Positions 33,262-41,590 of a stretch of 64,000 bases of DNA are shown here, piece after piece. Made by a program: the position numbers and the translations under genes. The stretch's first letter is position 1. Every line of letters starts with the position of its first letter. The notes below the pieces were generated by a model. The model did not search any database. It was given only the letters and a program-made list of their open reading frames with translations, and had not been told where the DNA came from. This DNA comes from Amarolinea sp964580725 (GTDB lineage: Bacteria; Chloroflexota; Anaerolineae; SSC4; Amarolineaceae): positions 1-64,000 of the forward strand of contig CAZOLV010000014.1 of assembly GCA_964580725.1 (NCBI GenBank), written 5' to 3'.

Positions 33262-35751
33262 TTACGGCGGCGCGGGCGCGACGATGAGTCGCACCGGATT
33301 GACAGCCTCAAATGGGATCTTACGGATCAACACATTACGCGCCGTGTCGAAGACGAAGATGTTGTGGGTGTACGCGTTCAGGCCGATGGTGGCGTCGAGC
33401 GCATAGAGACGCTGTCCGTCTGGACTCAAGGTGAGGTCAACGAAGGTACGTTCCATGCCGAGACGGGTGCTGATGCGCCAGGATTGTGTATCGAGCGCCC
33501 AGGCGGTGCCGAGGAGCGTGTTGTAGGCGAGCGGATCGGCGGGAAAGGTGAGGGCCAGGTAGAGGGTGCGCCCATCGGCGCTGATGACCGGTTGGCCCAG
33601 CGGCCGCCCGATGATCTCGAAGACGCTCAGATAGATTGGCGCCTCGGCCTGCAGGTCGTCGAGGTGAATTGGCAGCACGGTTGGCCCGTCGGCCAGCGCG
33701 TAGAGTCGAGATTGATCGGGAGTCAGAACGGCGCTGCGCAAGCGCAGCGCGGCGGGCAGGGTGAGGGTGCGAGGCGGGCGCTGATCGTCCCAGGACAGGA
33801 TGGTGAGCTGCGCCGGGCCGTCAGTTGGCTGGCAGAGCGCCAGAAGTTCCTGCGTCTTCTTGCGCCAGAGCAGGTGCGCAGGCCCACAGGGCGGCGTCTG
33901 TTGCCACGATGGCGACAATTTGTGCGGTCGAATGCCTTCCGCTGTCAGCGCAAAACGTCCAAGCCAAGCAGCCTGACCCGGTGATGCGATTTGCTGCACG
34001 ATCACCTGGTTGTCTGGGAGGCCGAGCAGCAGCGGCGGCCGGCCGGCGTCTGACGCAGCGGCGGCGGGATTGGGAAGATCGTGCGCGGCCGGCGGCTGGC
34101 CGGCGTCCAACGCGGTGGCTCGTAGCCGATCGAGACGGCCAGGGGCGGCGCTGTCGAGCAGCCAGACGCGGCTGCCGTCGGGCGACATGGCCATGTCGGG
34201 CGGCGTATCGAGTGCGGCCCGCGTCAGCGTGATCGTCTGCACCGTTTCGCCGCTCAGCGCCTCGATGATTTGAACGCCGGCTGCGACGTCCGCCCCGCCG
34301 GCGTCGAGCAAAAGCAGGCGATCGTTCGCAGCGGTTTGCGTCACCGCTCTTTCGACTGGGGCGGGCGCCAGTGTGATCTGCGACCAGGCCCCTCCGACAT
34401 CTGAGATCGTGCGCTTCTTGACTCCCGTGGCCAGATCGTAAACGTGCAGTTGCTGTCCCAGGGGATCGCTCGTCACCAGAACCTCGTCGTTGTAGTGCAT
34501 GGCAATACGGATCCTGAAGCTGGAGTCGCTCTGATCGCTGTCAATGTTCTCCTCAGTAGGCTCCGGCGCCGTGCGCCAGATGTCAGGGCTGACCGCCATG
34601 CTGGCAAACGGCGGGTCCACCACCCACTGCGCGGTGATGGCCTGTCGTTCCAGATCGTAGAACCAGATTTCGCTGGCCAGACCAGCGGTTCCTTCACTGC
34701 CGCGGCTCAGGCCCAGCGCCAGACTGACAGGTCTTTCGATGCGTGCGACCCGATAGGGCATGACGCGCTGTCCAGGCAAGAGGGGCAGTTGCACCTGGGT
34801 GACGATCTGACCGGCGCGCAGGTCAACCTGGCTAACGAGGCCGGCGGCGCTGACAGCATAGAGCGCATGACCGTCGGGCGACAGCGCGGCGCCGGCGATT
34901 TCGGCGGAGTCTGCTGGCGCGGCGGGCGACACCAGGGACGGAAGCGTCAGGCTGTAGCCGAGGCGGCGAGTGAGCAGGTCGTTGACGTGCAGGCGGCCGT
35001 TTGGGCAGAGATCGTAGAGAAAACGGCCATCTGCCGAGGCAAAGACGAAGCGGCGCTGGTCGCAGGCGGCGGCGGTCAGGGCTTCGAATGTACCGGGCGC
35101 GGCGATTTCACCTGTGATTGGATCGAGACGGTCAATGACGTAGGTTTGACTGATGAAGCGTTGTGCATAGAGGGCGGCGCTGTCTGGCGCCATGATGAGG
35201 GCAGGTGGGCCGGCGTTACGCGGCCAGCGCACCCGGTGGGGCAGTTCGGTCTGGCGTGTCATCATCCATGAGCGGGTGTTGAAGATGCGCAGGCGGCTGC
35301 TCTCGCCGCCGCCGCTTATGGTGACGAAATCGGCGACGTAGAGGGTGGCGCCATCGGGCGCAAGCGCATATTGCGGCGCCTCGCCCACAGGGAGCCGGCG
35401 GATGATGCGGCCCGAGACAGGGTTGAAAACCAGCAGGCTACGTGTGCCCTTTTCGGTTTGCAGGACATGGTAAAGGCGGCTGCTATTTGGCAGCAGTGGC
35501 GTGGGCGAGGCAGTGGGTGAGGCGCTCGGCGCCGGTGTAGTGGCCAGCAGGGTGGGGGCAGAGGTTGGCGTTGCCGGGGCCACCTCATTGGCGGGGCGAA
35601 CGATGCTCCACCATCCCCACACGACCAGGACGATGAGCAACGGCAGCAGCCACGGATGGAGGGAGGGGCCGCGGCGGTGCGGCTCGTCGTTGTCCGGCCT
35701 CATCCAGGCCTCTTCGCCAACTTGCCAATCGAGATTGCTCGGTTTGCGCAT
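33262..35751 (-). CDS. Membrane-anchored beta-propeller (YVTN/WD-like) protein
   Basis: This is an 829-residue protein with a short cytoplasmic N-terminus, one TM segment (about residues 38-57), a Pro/Ser/Thr linker and then an extracytoplasmic domain made of repeated ALSPDGHALYAVS-like and PDGSRVWLLD-like blades. These suggest two beta-propellers. No enzyme motif is visible, and binding or scaffolding is the usual role. The start was set at MRKPSN because AGGAG lies 7 bases upstream. It is convergent with the deaminase gene and 62 bases downstream of the MTAP stop. Confidence 0.75.
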   Translation of the reverse strand: MRKPSNLDWQVGEEAWMRPDNDEPHRRGPSLHPWLLPLLIVLVVWGWWSIVRPANEVAPATPTSAPTLLATTPAPSASPTASPTPLLPNSSRLYHVLQTEKGTRSLLVFNPVSGRIIRRLPVGEAPQYALAPDGATLYVADFVTISGGGESSRLRIFNTRSWMMTRQTELPHRVRWPRNAGPPALIMAPDSAALYAQRFISQTYVIDRLDPITGEIAAPGTFEALTAAACDQRRFVFASADGRFLYDLCPNGRLHVNDLLTRRLGYSLTLPSLVSPAAPADSAEIAGAALSPDGHALYAVSAAGLVSQVDLRAGQIVTQVQLPLLPGQRVMPYRVARIERPVSLALGLSRGSEGTAGLASEIWFYDLERQAITAQWVVDPPFASMAVSPDIWRTAPEPTEENIDSDQSDSSFRIRIAMHYNDEVLVTSDPLGQQLHVYDLATGVKKRTISDVGGAWSQITLAPAPVERAVTQTAANDRLLLLDAGGADVAAGVQIIEALSGETVQTITLTRAALDTPPDMAMSPDGSRVWLLDSAAPGRLDRLRATALDAGQPPAAHDLPNPAAAASDAGRPPLLLGLPDNQVIVQQIASPGQAAWLGRFALTAEGIRPHKLSPSWQQTPPCGPAHLLWRKKTQELLALCQPTDGPAQLTILSWDDQRPPRTLTLPAALRLRSAVLTPDQSRLYALADGPTVLPIHLDDLQAEAPIYLSVFEIIGRPLGQPVISADGRTLYLALTFPADPLAYNTLLGTAWALDTQSWRISTRLGMERTFVDLTLSPDGQRLYALDATIGLNAYTHNIFVFDTARNVLIRKIPFEAVNPVRLIVAPAPP

Positions 35752-35813
35752 CGTCCTGCTCCTTGCCACCGCTCGCTGGGCAGTGCGGTGTCAGGTAGAC
35801 CTTGTTGCCTGGA

Positions 35814-36695
35814 TCAGAGATATTGGTCAATCAGTAGTTGCAGGCGCGCCCTGGTGTGCGCCGGGATGCGCGCGCGATCGGTAATGATGGCATCGCGCAG
35901 TGCAGCGGCCTGCGGTGAGGGGCCGACGGAGGCGAGCAGACGCACGGCGTTGCGCACGGCGTTCTTGGCCACTTCGGCGTTGTGCAGCAACACGCGGATG
36001 ACGGCCTCGACCGTCACCGGTTCTTCGGTGTCATGCCAGACATCGTAATCGGTGACATGCGCCATGGTGGCATAGCTCATGCCGGCCTCGCGCGCCAGTT
36101 GCGCCTCTGGCACGGCGGTCATGCCGATGATGCTGGCGCCCCACTGGCGGAAGATGCGACTTTCGCCCTTCGTGCTGAAGCGAGGCCCTTCGATGGTGAT
36201 GAAAACACCGCCCTGGTGGACGGGGTTGCCCGTCTCCTGCACAGCAGCAAAGCAGATGTTGCTCAGGAAGGGGCAGAAGGGGTCGGCGAGAGAGACGTGG
36301 ACGACCAGGCCATCGGTGCCGGCGGTGGGATCATCGAAGAAGGAGAGGGGGCGCAGGTGTGTGCGGTCGAACAACTGATCGGGCACGACGATGTGACCGG
36401 GGGCGATGTGCTCTTGCAGCGAGCCGCAGGCGGAGATCGAGATGAGGTATTCGACGCCGAGGGACTTGAAGCCCCAGATGTTGGCGCGTGCGTTGAGCCG
36501 CGAGGGTGAAATGCGATGGCCGCGACCGTGGCGAGCGAGGAAGACAACGGGGACGCCGTCCAGAAGGCCGGAGACGAAGGAGTCCGAAGGGGCGCCGAAG
36601 GGGGTATCGAGCGTCAGTTCCTGTCTCTCTTGCAGCGCTTCCATCTGATAGACGCCGCTGCCGCCGATCACACCGATGCGGAATGAACTGGTCAT
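35814..36695 (-). CDS. mtnP: S-methyl-5'-thioadenosine phosphorylase
   Basis: This 293-residue protein cleaves MTA with phosphate to adenine and methylthioribose-1-phosphate (methionine salvage). The signatures are GVIGGSGVYQME at the N-terminus, ARHGRGHRISPSRLNARAN, SACGSLQEHIAPG, EGPRFSTKGESR and MTAVPEAQLAREAGMSYA. The Ser and His of the MTAP-specific substrate site are consistent, separating it from the PNP encoded at 47443. A promoter with a perfect TATAAT lies about 45 bases upstream. The MTA deaminase gene nearby offers an alternative route for the same substrate. Confidence 0.93.
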   Translation of the reverse strand: MTSSFRIGVIGGSGVYQMEALQERQELTLDTPFGAPSDSFVSGLLDGVPVVFLARHGRGHRISPSRLNARANIWGFKSLGVEYLISISACGSLQEHIAPGHIVVPDQLFDRTHLRPLSFFDDPTAGTDGLVVHVSLADPFCPFLSNICFAAVQETGNPVHQGGVFITIEGPRFSTKGESRIFRQWGASIIGMTAVPEAQLAREAGMSYATMAHVTDYDVWHDTEEPVTVEAVIRVLLHNAEVAKNAVRNAVRLLASVGPSPQAAALRDAIITDRARIPAHTRARLQLLIDQYL

Positions 36696-36740
36696 GGGTC
36701 GAGATGTCCTTTGTTGATTTGTCTGGTAGGTTGAGGCAGA

Positions 36741-36769
36741 ATTATAGCGGCATCTGCACGTGCGCCCAA
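36741..36769 (-). promoter_or_regulatory. Promoter of the MTA phosphorylase gene
   Basis: On the minus strand TTGGGC (36769-36764) and TATAAT (36746-36741) are separated by 17 bp, giving a leader of about 40 nt. Confidence 0.55.
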
Positions 36770-36808
36770 ATTAGCGCGGGGTAGTTGTAATGAGTCCTGT
36801 TTGCAGTT

Positions 36809-37045
36809 TTGGGCATCGAGTGCGATAACTGGAGCATCTTCTATGCAGCCAATTACGCATGGCAAGACGACCCGGTTCGGCCTGGCTATTTGCTCGTTTC
36901 ACGCGTAGGCAACTCAGGTCGTTCGCAGACGTTTCATATCCCTGCCTCAATTGCGCTCGATGAGGCGATGGTTGCTTTTTTTGGTCTCTATAGCGGCGAT
37001 GGCGCCAAGGGTACTGAGTCTCATTCAACCATTTCGCAGATATGC
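36809..37045 (+). pseudogene. Gene fragment with a LAGLIDADG-like block
   Basis: An open stretch of about 78 codons has no ATG start and is AT-richer than its surroundings. It encodes YLLVSRVGNSGRSQTFHIP and then VAFFGLYSGDGAKG, which resembles the first LAGLIDADG helix of homing endonucleases (pattern F-x-G-L-Y-x-x-D-G). The similarity breaks off after STISQ where a second frame takes over. This looks like a remnant. Family assignment is tentative. Confidence 0.4.
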
Positions 37046-37129
37046 AAATGTGTTTTGTTGAATGGCAGCGCGTTCTTAAACCTGGTGGTCATGCGCTGAT
37101 CGTCGTAGGAGATGGCATCGTGTCCGCTG
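37042..37129 (+). pseudogene. C-terminal remnant of a DNA methyltransferase
   Basis: In a different frame from the preceding fragment, the codons read CFVEWQRVLKPGGHALIVVG and then DGIVS. That is the characteristic end region of motif IV-VI blocks in N4/N6 DNA methyltransferases (E-x-x-R-V-L-K-P-G-G). The similarity stops exactly where the 24-bp inverted repeat begins (37130). The upstream catalytic part is absent, so this is a fragment. Confidence 0.45.
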
Positions 37130-37186
37130 CCCCTGTGCGTCTCCAGCGCCGGCAGGAGAGGGGCCGGCGCTGGAGACGCACAGGGG
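37130..37186. repeat. Perfect 24-bp inverted repeat with a 9-base loop
   Basis: Arms 37130-37153 and 37163-37186 are exactly complementary. The arm begins CCCCTGTGCGTCTCC. There is no U-run on either side, so it is not a classic intrinsic terminator, though it lies 7 bases past the thiolase stop and could block read-through or stabilise that mRNA. Confidence 0.9.
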
Positions 37187-37193
37187 GAAATGA

Positions 37194-38330
37194 TCAGACG
37201 CGTTCGATGATGGTGGCCGTGGCCATGCCGTGACCGATACACATCGTTTGCAGACCGTAGCGGCCGCCGCTGCGTTCGAGCCGGTGCAGCAGCGTGGTCA
37301 TCAGCTTGGCGCCGGTTGCGCCCAGGGGGTGCCCCAGGGCAATGGCGCCGCCGCTTGGATTGACGCGCGCCGGGTCCGGCTCGATTGTACGCATCCAGGC
37401 CAGAACGACCGAGGCAAACGCTTCGTTGATCTCGATCGTGTCTATGTCCTGAATCGTCAGGCCGGCGCGAGCCAAAATTTTGCGCGTCGCCGGGATTGGA
37501 CCATCCAACATCATGATGGGGTCGCTGCCCACCACCGTGCGGGCGACCAGGCGGGCGCGCGGCTTCAGATTGTGACGCTTGATGCCCTCCTCGCTTGCCA
37601 GCACCACGGCCGCCGCGCCGTCGCTGATTTGACTGCTGCTGGCCGCCGTGATGCGGCCATGCGCCAGAAAGGCGGGACGCAACTGCGCCATCTTTGCCAG
37701 GTCAACATTGGCGCGAAAGCCCTCGTCATAATCGAGCGTCAGCGCACTGTCGTTTTGCCTGACCGTCACCGGCTCGATCTCCGCTTGGAAGTGACCCGCC
37801 GCCGTGGCTGCGGCCGCTTTGCGGTGACTCTCATAGCTGTAGAGATCCATCTCGGCGCGGCTGATGTCCCATTTTTCGGCGATCATCTCGGCCGAAATGC
37901 CCTGCGGGATCAGATCGTAAGGAATTTTGTCGTAGAATCGCTCCGGGTAATCGGCGCCCATCGTGACCCGGCTCATGCATTCAACGCCGGCGCCCACGGC
38001 GATGTCCATATCGCCGGCGGCAATGGCCTGCGCGACGAAATGAATCGCCTGCTGACTGGAGCCGCACATACGGTTGATCGAAACCGCCGGCACGGAGATC
38101 GGCCAGCCGGCGTTGAGCACGGCCAGCCGACCGATGTTGGCGCCCTGGTCGCCCAACGGCGTGACGCATCCCATCACCACATCCTCGACCGCGGCCGGGT
38201 CCAGATCAATCCGTTGCAGCGCCGCCCGCAGCGAAATCGTGGCGACTTCTACCGGGTGCAGCGTGCTCAGGCTGCCATTCTTGCGGCCAACGGGGGTACG
38301 CACAGCAGAAACAATGTACACAGCGCGCAT
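37194..38330 (-). CDS. Acetyl-CoA acetyltransferase (thiolase)
   Basis: This 378-residue protein makes or cleaves 3-ketoacyl-CoA. The nucleophilic Cys89 is in NRMCGSSQQAIH. NEAFASV, the His motif GGAIALGHPLGATGAK and the C-terminal Cys in CIGHGMA (usually CxGGGxG) are all present; the His in place of the first Gly of that loop is a mild departure. It follows the acyl-CoA dehydrogenase gene by 44 bases, which points to fatty-acid beta-oxidation rather than stand-alone acetoacetyl-CoA synthesis. Confidence 0.93.
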   Translation of the reverse strand: MRAVYIVSAVRTPVGRKNGSLSTLHPVEVATISLRAALQRIDLDPAAVEDVVMGCVTPLGDQGANIGRLAVLNAGWPISVPAVSINRMCGSSQQAIHFVAQAIAAGDMDIAVGAGVECMSRVTMGADYPERFYDKIPYDLIPQGISAEMIAEKWDISRAEMDLYSYESHRKAAAATAAGHFQAEIEPVTVRQNDSALTLDYDEGFRANVDLAKMAQLRPAFLAHGRITAASSSQISDGAAAVVLASEEGIKRHNLKPRARLVARTVVGSDPIMMLDGPIPATRKILARAGLTIQDIDTIEINEAFASVVLAWMRTIEPDPARVNPSGGAIALGHPLGATGAKLMTTLLHRLERSGGRYGLQTMCIGHGMATATIIERV

Positions 38331-38374
38331 CGTCTCTTTTACCTCATGAATCGCAATACGAATGGTCCCACTGC

Positions 38375-39514
38375 TTACTTGAACAGTTCGCGCGCAATGA
38401 TCGTGCGCTGGATTTGCGACGTGCCTTCGTAGATCTGATAGATCTTGGCGTCTCGCATCAGTTTTTCCACCGGATACTCGGCGCTATAGCCGTAACCGCC
38501 GAACACCTGCACGGCGTCGGTTGCTGTCTTCATTGCCATGTCGGCGCAGAAAGCCTTGGCGTAGGCGGCTTCTTTGGCGTTTGGCTGATGCTGATCTGCC
38601 AGCCAGGCCGCATGCCAGGTCAGCAGCCGGCCAGCGTGGATGTTCATGGCCATGTCGGCGATCATGAAGCTGATGCCCTGGAAGGCGCTGATCGGTTGGC
38701 CAAACGCCTTGCGTTCCTTCGCATACTTGACCGCCTCTTCCATCGCCCGGCGGGCGACGCCGACAGCGCCCGCCGCCACCGGTGGCCGTGACTTGTCGAA
38801 CACGCCCATGGCCACACGGAAACCGGCGCCTTCCGGCCCGATGCGGTTGGCGACCGGCACTTCCACATTCTCCATAATCACTTCGCTCGTCCAACTGGCG
38901 TGCTGACCCATCTTCTCGATGGGCCGACCCGTCTGGACACCCCATCCGCGCTCGACGATGAAGAAGTTCAGCCCGCGGTGACCGCCCGCCGGGTCAACTT
39001 TGGCCAGCACGACGAACAGATCGGCAATCGGCCCGTTGGTGATCCAGGTCTTGGCGCCGTTGAGGACATATTTGTCGCCGCGCCGCTCGGCCGTTGTCTT
39101 TATCCCCGCCACATCGGAGCCAGCGCCTGGTTCGGTGACGCAGTAGGCGGGCATCTTGCGGTTTTCGATCACCCACTCGCCCAGGTAGTGCTTCTTCTGT
39201 TCTTCGTTGCCCCCGATGATGATCGGCAGACAGGCGAGCTGATTGAGCATCATCGCCGTCTGGATGCCGGAGCAGGCCCAGGCCAACTCTTCGCCCACGA
39301 TGCACTCTTCGACAACGCTCACACCCGGCCCGCCATAGGCCTCGGGGATGTTCAGGTTCATCATGCCGATTTCTTGCGCTTTGTGGATGATCGGCCAGGG
39401 ATATTCGCCGCTCTTGTCGTAGTGTTCCGCCACAGGCAGAATCTCCTTGACGGCGAAATCATGCGCCAGATCGCGCAACATGCGCTGCTCATCGGTCAGG
39501 GTAAATTCGATCAT
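38375..39514 (-). CDS. Acyl-CoA dehydrogenase
   Basis: This is a 379-residue flavoprotein that oxidises acyl-CoA to trans-2-enoyl-CoA, passing electrons to ETF. The FAD and substrate motifs are YCVTEPGAGSDVAG, WITNGPIADLFVV and the C-terminal QVFGGYGYSAEYPVEK with YEGTSQIQRTIIARE, where the Glu is the usual catalytic base. The start at MIEFTL has GGAGG 8 bases upstream and gives the standard family length. It forms an operon with the thiolase gene. No enoyl-CoA hydratase or ETF gene is in the window. Confidence 0.94.
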   Translation of the reverse strand: MIEFTLTDEQRMLRDLAHDFAVKEILPVAEHYDKSGEYPWPIIHKAQEIGMMNLNIPEAYGGPGVSVVEECIVGEELAWACSGIQTAMMLNQLACLPIIIGGNEEQKKHYLGEWVIENRKMPAYCVTEPGAGSDVAGIKTTAERRGDKYVLNGAKTWITNGPIADLFVVLAKVDPAGGHRGLNFFIVERGWGVQTGRPIEKMGQHASWTSEVIMENVEVPVANRIGPEGAGFRVAMGVFDKSRPPVAAGAVGVARRAMEEAVKYAKERKAFGQPISAFQGISFMIADMAMNIHAGRLLTWHAAWLADQHQPNAKEAAYAKAFCADMAMKTATDAVQVFGGYGYSAEYPVEKLMRDAKIYQIYEGTSQIQRTIIARELFK

Positions 39515-39770
39515 GGTTGAAAGCCTCCACAACAGTGTTACAGATCGCCGTTGATCGTGTGAGATCGCACGGTGGACACAAAACACGGGGCGCGCCACGC
39601 ACATGATGACGCCAGGCGCATCTGACACGCGCCGGCCGTCCGTCAATGGGCGTCAGGAGATGCACGCTGTGCGCCGCTGCGGCGCCGCGGGCGTGTAGAT
39701 TTGATGACGCCCCGCGTCATCAGTGTACCATACAACCAGCCTGTTTGGCAATTTCGAGACGATGGAGTCT

Positions 39771-41573
39771 CTAACCGGCATCAGGACGACGCCAGCCGCG
39801 GGCGGCGTAGTATTCGTTCAGGATCACGGCGAGGTCGGGAAGGGAGCCGGCGGCGCCGCCGTCTGGACGCGCCTGGGTCAGCAGGCGTGCGGGAAGCGTG
39901 TCATCGGCCAGACGCACGCCCAGCCGCTCGTTGATGCGCCGTTTCAGATCGAAGATGCGGGCGCCGGTCGCCATGACCTCGGCGGCGTCCCACGGCCAGC
40001 CCACCGCCGCCTGCACCAACTCCGCCACTTGCTCTGGCCCCACGTGCCCTTTGATGATGAATTTGCACAGGCCAAGCGGGTTGAAGACGCTGACGAAGTT
40101 CTGGTAGCGCACCGCCAGCGCCCCAGAGCCAACCTGACTCAGGCGGTCGGGATCGTCGGGAAAGTCCAGGCCGGCCACCTGCTGCCCATAGCCAGGCCAG
40201 TAGGAACAGGCCTCCATGTGACAGGCGCCGCGGTTCGCCGTGGCGTAATTGGCTGCCAGGGAGAGAAACGCGCGCGGATCGTGGTAGGGAAGCTCCAGCT
40301 TCTTGACGGTCAGGTCGAGATCGGGCGCGCCCATGCCGTGCGCCAGGCGATGCACGCCCTCGGCCAGGCGATCGCCCAGGCCTGTGCGCTGTGCGATGGC
40401 GTGCACACAGCCGATCGCGGCCTCGGCGTTGCCCCAGGTCAAGCGCAGGCCGTCGCAATCGGCGCTGGTGAGCAGACCGCGCTCGAAGGCCTCGAAGGCG
40501 CAGGCCAGCGTGGCCGAGGTGGAGATGGCGTCCAGGCCATAGTCGTTGCACAGGAAGTTGATGTGGGCGATGCTTTCCAAATCATCGTTGAGCAGCAACG
40601 CGCCGAAACCGGCCAGCGTTTCGTATTCCGGCCCGTGACCGCTGACGCCGGCGAAGCGCCCCTCCGTCAGTTCGACCGCCTTGCCGCAGCCGATGGGACA
40701 GGCGAAGCAAAAAGTGTGACGGTCGAACATCGTTTCGGCAATGGCCTGACCGCTGACGCGCGCCGCGCCGTCCCAGACGCCGGCGCGCCAGTTGTGCAGG
40801 GGCAAGTCGCCCACGCGCTCGGCGCCCGGCACGCCGCCCGCCGTACCGAGTTTGCTCAGACCGACGGCGAATTCTTTGATCTGCGCCGTGTGCGCTTTGA
40901 CCACGCGGCGGAAGGCGGCCTCATCGGCGTAGGCCGGACGCTCCTTGCCCCGCGTCACGATGGCTTTGATGCGTTTGGCGCCCAAGAGCGCACCCATGCC
41001 AGTGCGTCCGGCGGCCCGTGCGTGTTCGATGCCGCCCTGCATGACGCCGGCAAAACGCACCAGTCTCTCGCCCGCCACGCCAATGCTGGCCACCTGCGCC
41101 TTGGGGTCGGTTTCGGCGCGCAACTGGCTGAAGGTTTCGTAGTGGTTCTTGCCCCACAGGTGGCGGGCGGGGTGGATCGTAGCCCACTGGTCGTGGATAT
41201 AGATGTAGACCGGCTCGGCGGCGCGCCCGGTGATCACCAGGCCATCCAGCCCCGCAAACCGCAGTTCGGCGCCCCAGTGCCCGCCCATGTTCGATTCGCC
41301 CCAGATGCCGGTGAGGGGCGAACGACCGCACCAGGCTGACCGGCAGCCGGTGGGGGCGAACGTCCCGCTGAGCAGCCCGCCGAAGATGTAGAGCGGGCTG
41401 GCCGGATCGTCCGGCTCGCAGGCGGGGTCCATCTCTTGCTCGAAGAGCCAGGCGGCATACCCACTGCCCAACAGCCAGCAGCGCACATCGCTCTCGGCGA
41501 TGGGCACGCGGCTGACGCTGTTGTCCGTCAGGTCAATGCGCAGATACTGGCCGGCATAGGGTTGGTTCGTCAT
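39771..41573 (-). CDS. Aldehyde:ferredoxin oxidoreductase (tungsten enzyme)
   Basis: This is a 600-residue AOR-family protein. The N-terminal domain has YLRIDLTDNSVSRV and GIWGESNMGGHWG. The Fe-S ligands are CFACPIGCG in mid-protein plus the distal Cys in NPLGLCKF, giving the C-x2-C-x3-C...C pattern. A tungstopterin binds between them. It oxidises aldehydes to acids, reducing ferredoxin. It starts 17 bases after the propeller-lipoprotein stop, so it may be read from the sigma-factor operon. No tungstate transporter or MoaD gene is adjacent. Confidence 0.93.
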   Translation of the reverse strand: MTNQPYAGQYLRIDLTDNSVSRVPIAESDVRCWLLGSGYAAWLFEQEMDPACEPDDPASPLYIFGGLLSGTFAPTGCRSAWCGRSPLTGIWGESNMGGHWGAELRFAGLDGLVITGRAAEPVYIYIHDQWATIHPARHLWGKNHYETFSQLRAETDPKAQVASIGVAGERLVRFAGVMQGGIEHARAAGRTGMGALLGAKRIKAIVTRGKERPAYADEAAFRRVVKAHTAQIKEFAVGLSKLGTAGGVPGAERVGDLPLHNWRAGVWDGAARVSGQAIAETMFDRHTFCFACPIGCGKAVELTEGRFAGVSGHGPEYETLAGFGALLLNDDLESIAHINFLCNDYGLDAISTSATLACAFEAFERGLLTSADCDGLRLTWGNAEAAIGCVHAIAQRTGLGDRLAEGVHRLAHGMGAPDLDLTVKKLELPYHDPRAFLSLAANYATANRGACHMEACSYWPGYGQQVAGLDFPDDPDRLSQVGSGALAVRYQNFVSVFNPLGLCKFIIKGHVGPEQVAELVQAAVGWPWDAAEVMATGARIFDLKRRINERLGVRLADDTLPARLLTQARPDGGAAGSLPDLAVILNEYYAARGWRRPDAG

Positions 41574-41590
41574 GTGGATACTCCGTTCGT

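Noticed and set aside
39723..41339. A 538-residue plus-strand frame opposite the AOR gene
   Set aside because: The minus strand encodes a full AOR with Fe-S motifs; the plus frame is low-complexity His/Ala/Gly/Arg sequence typical of antisense shadows in GC-rich DNA.
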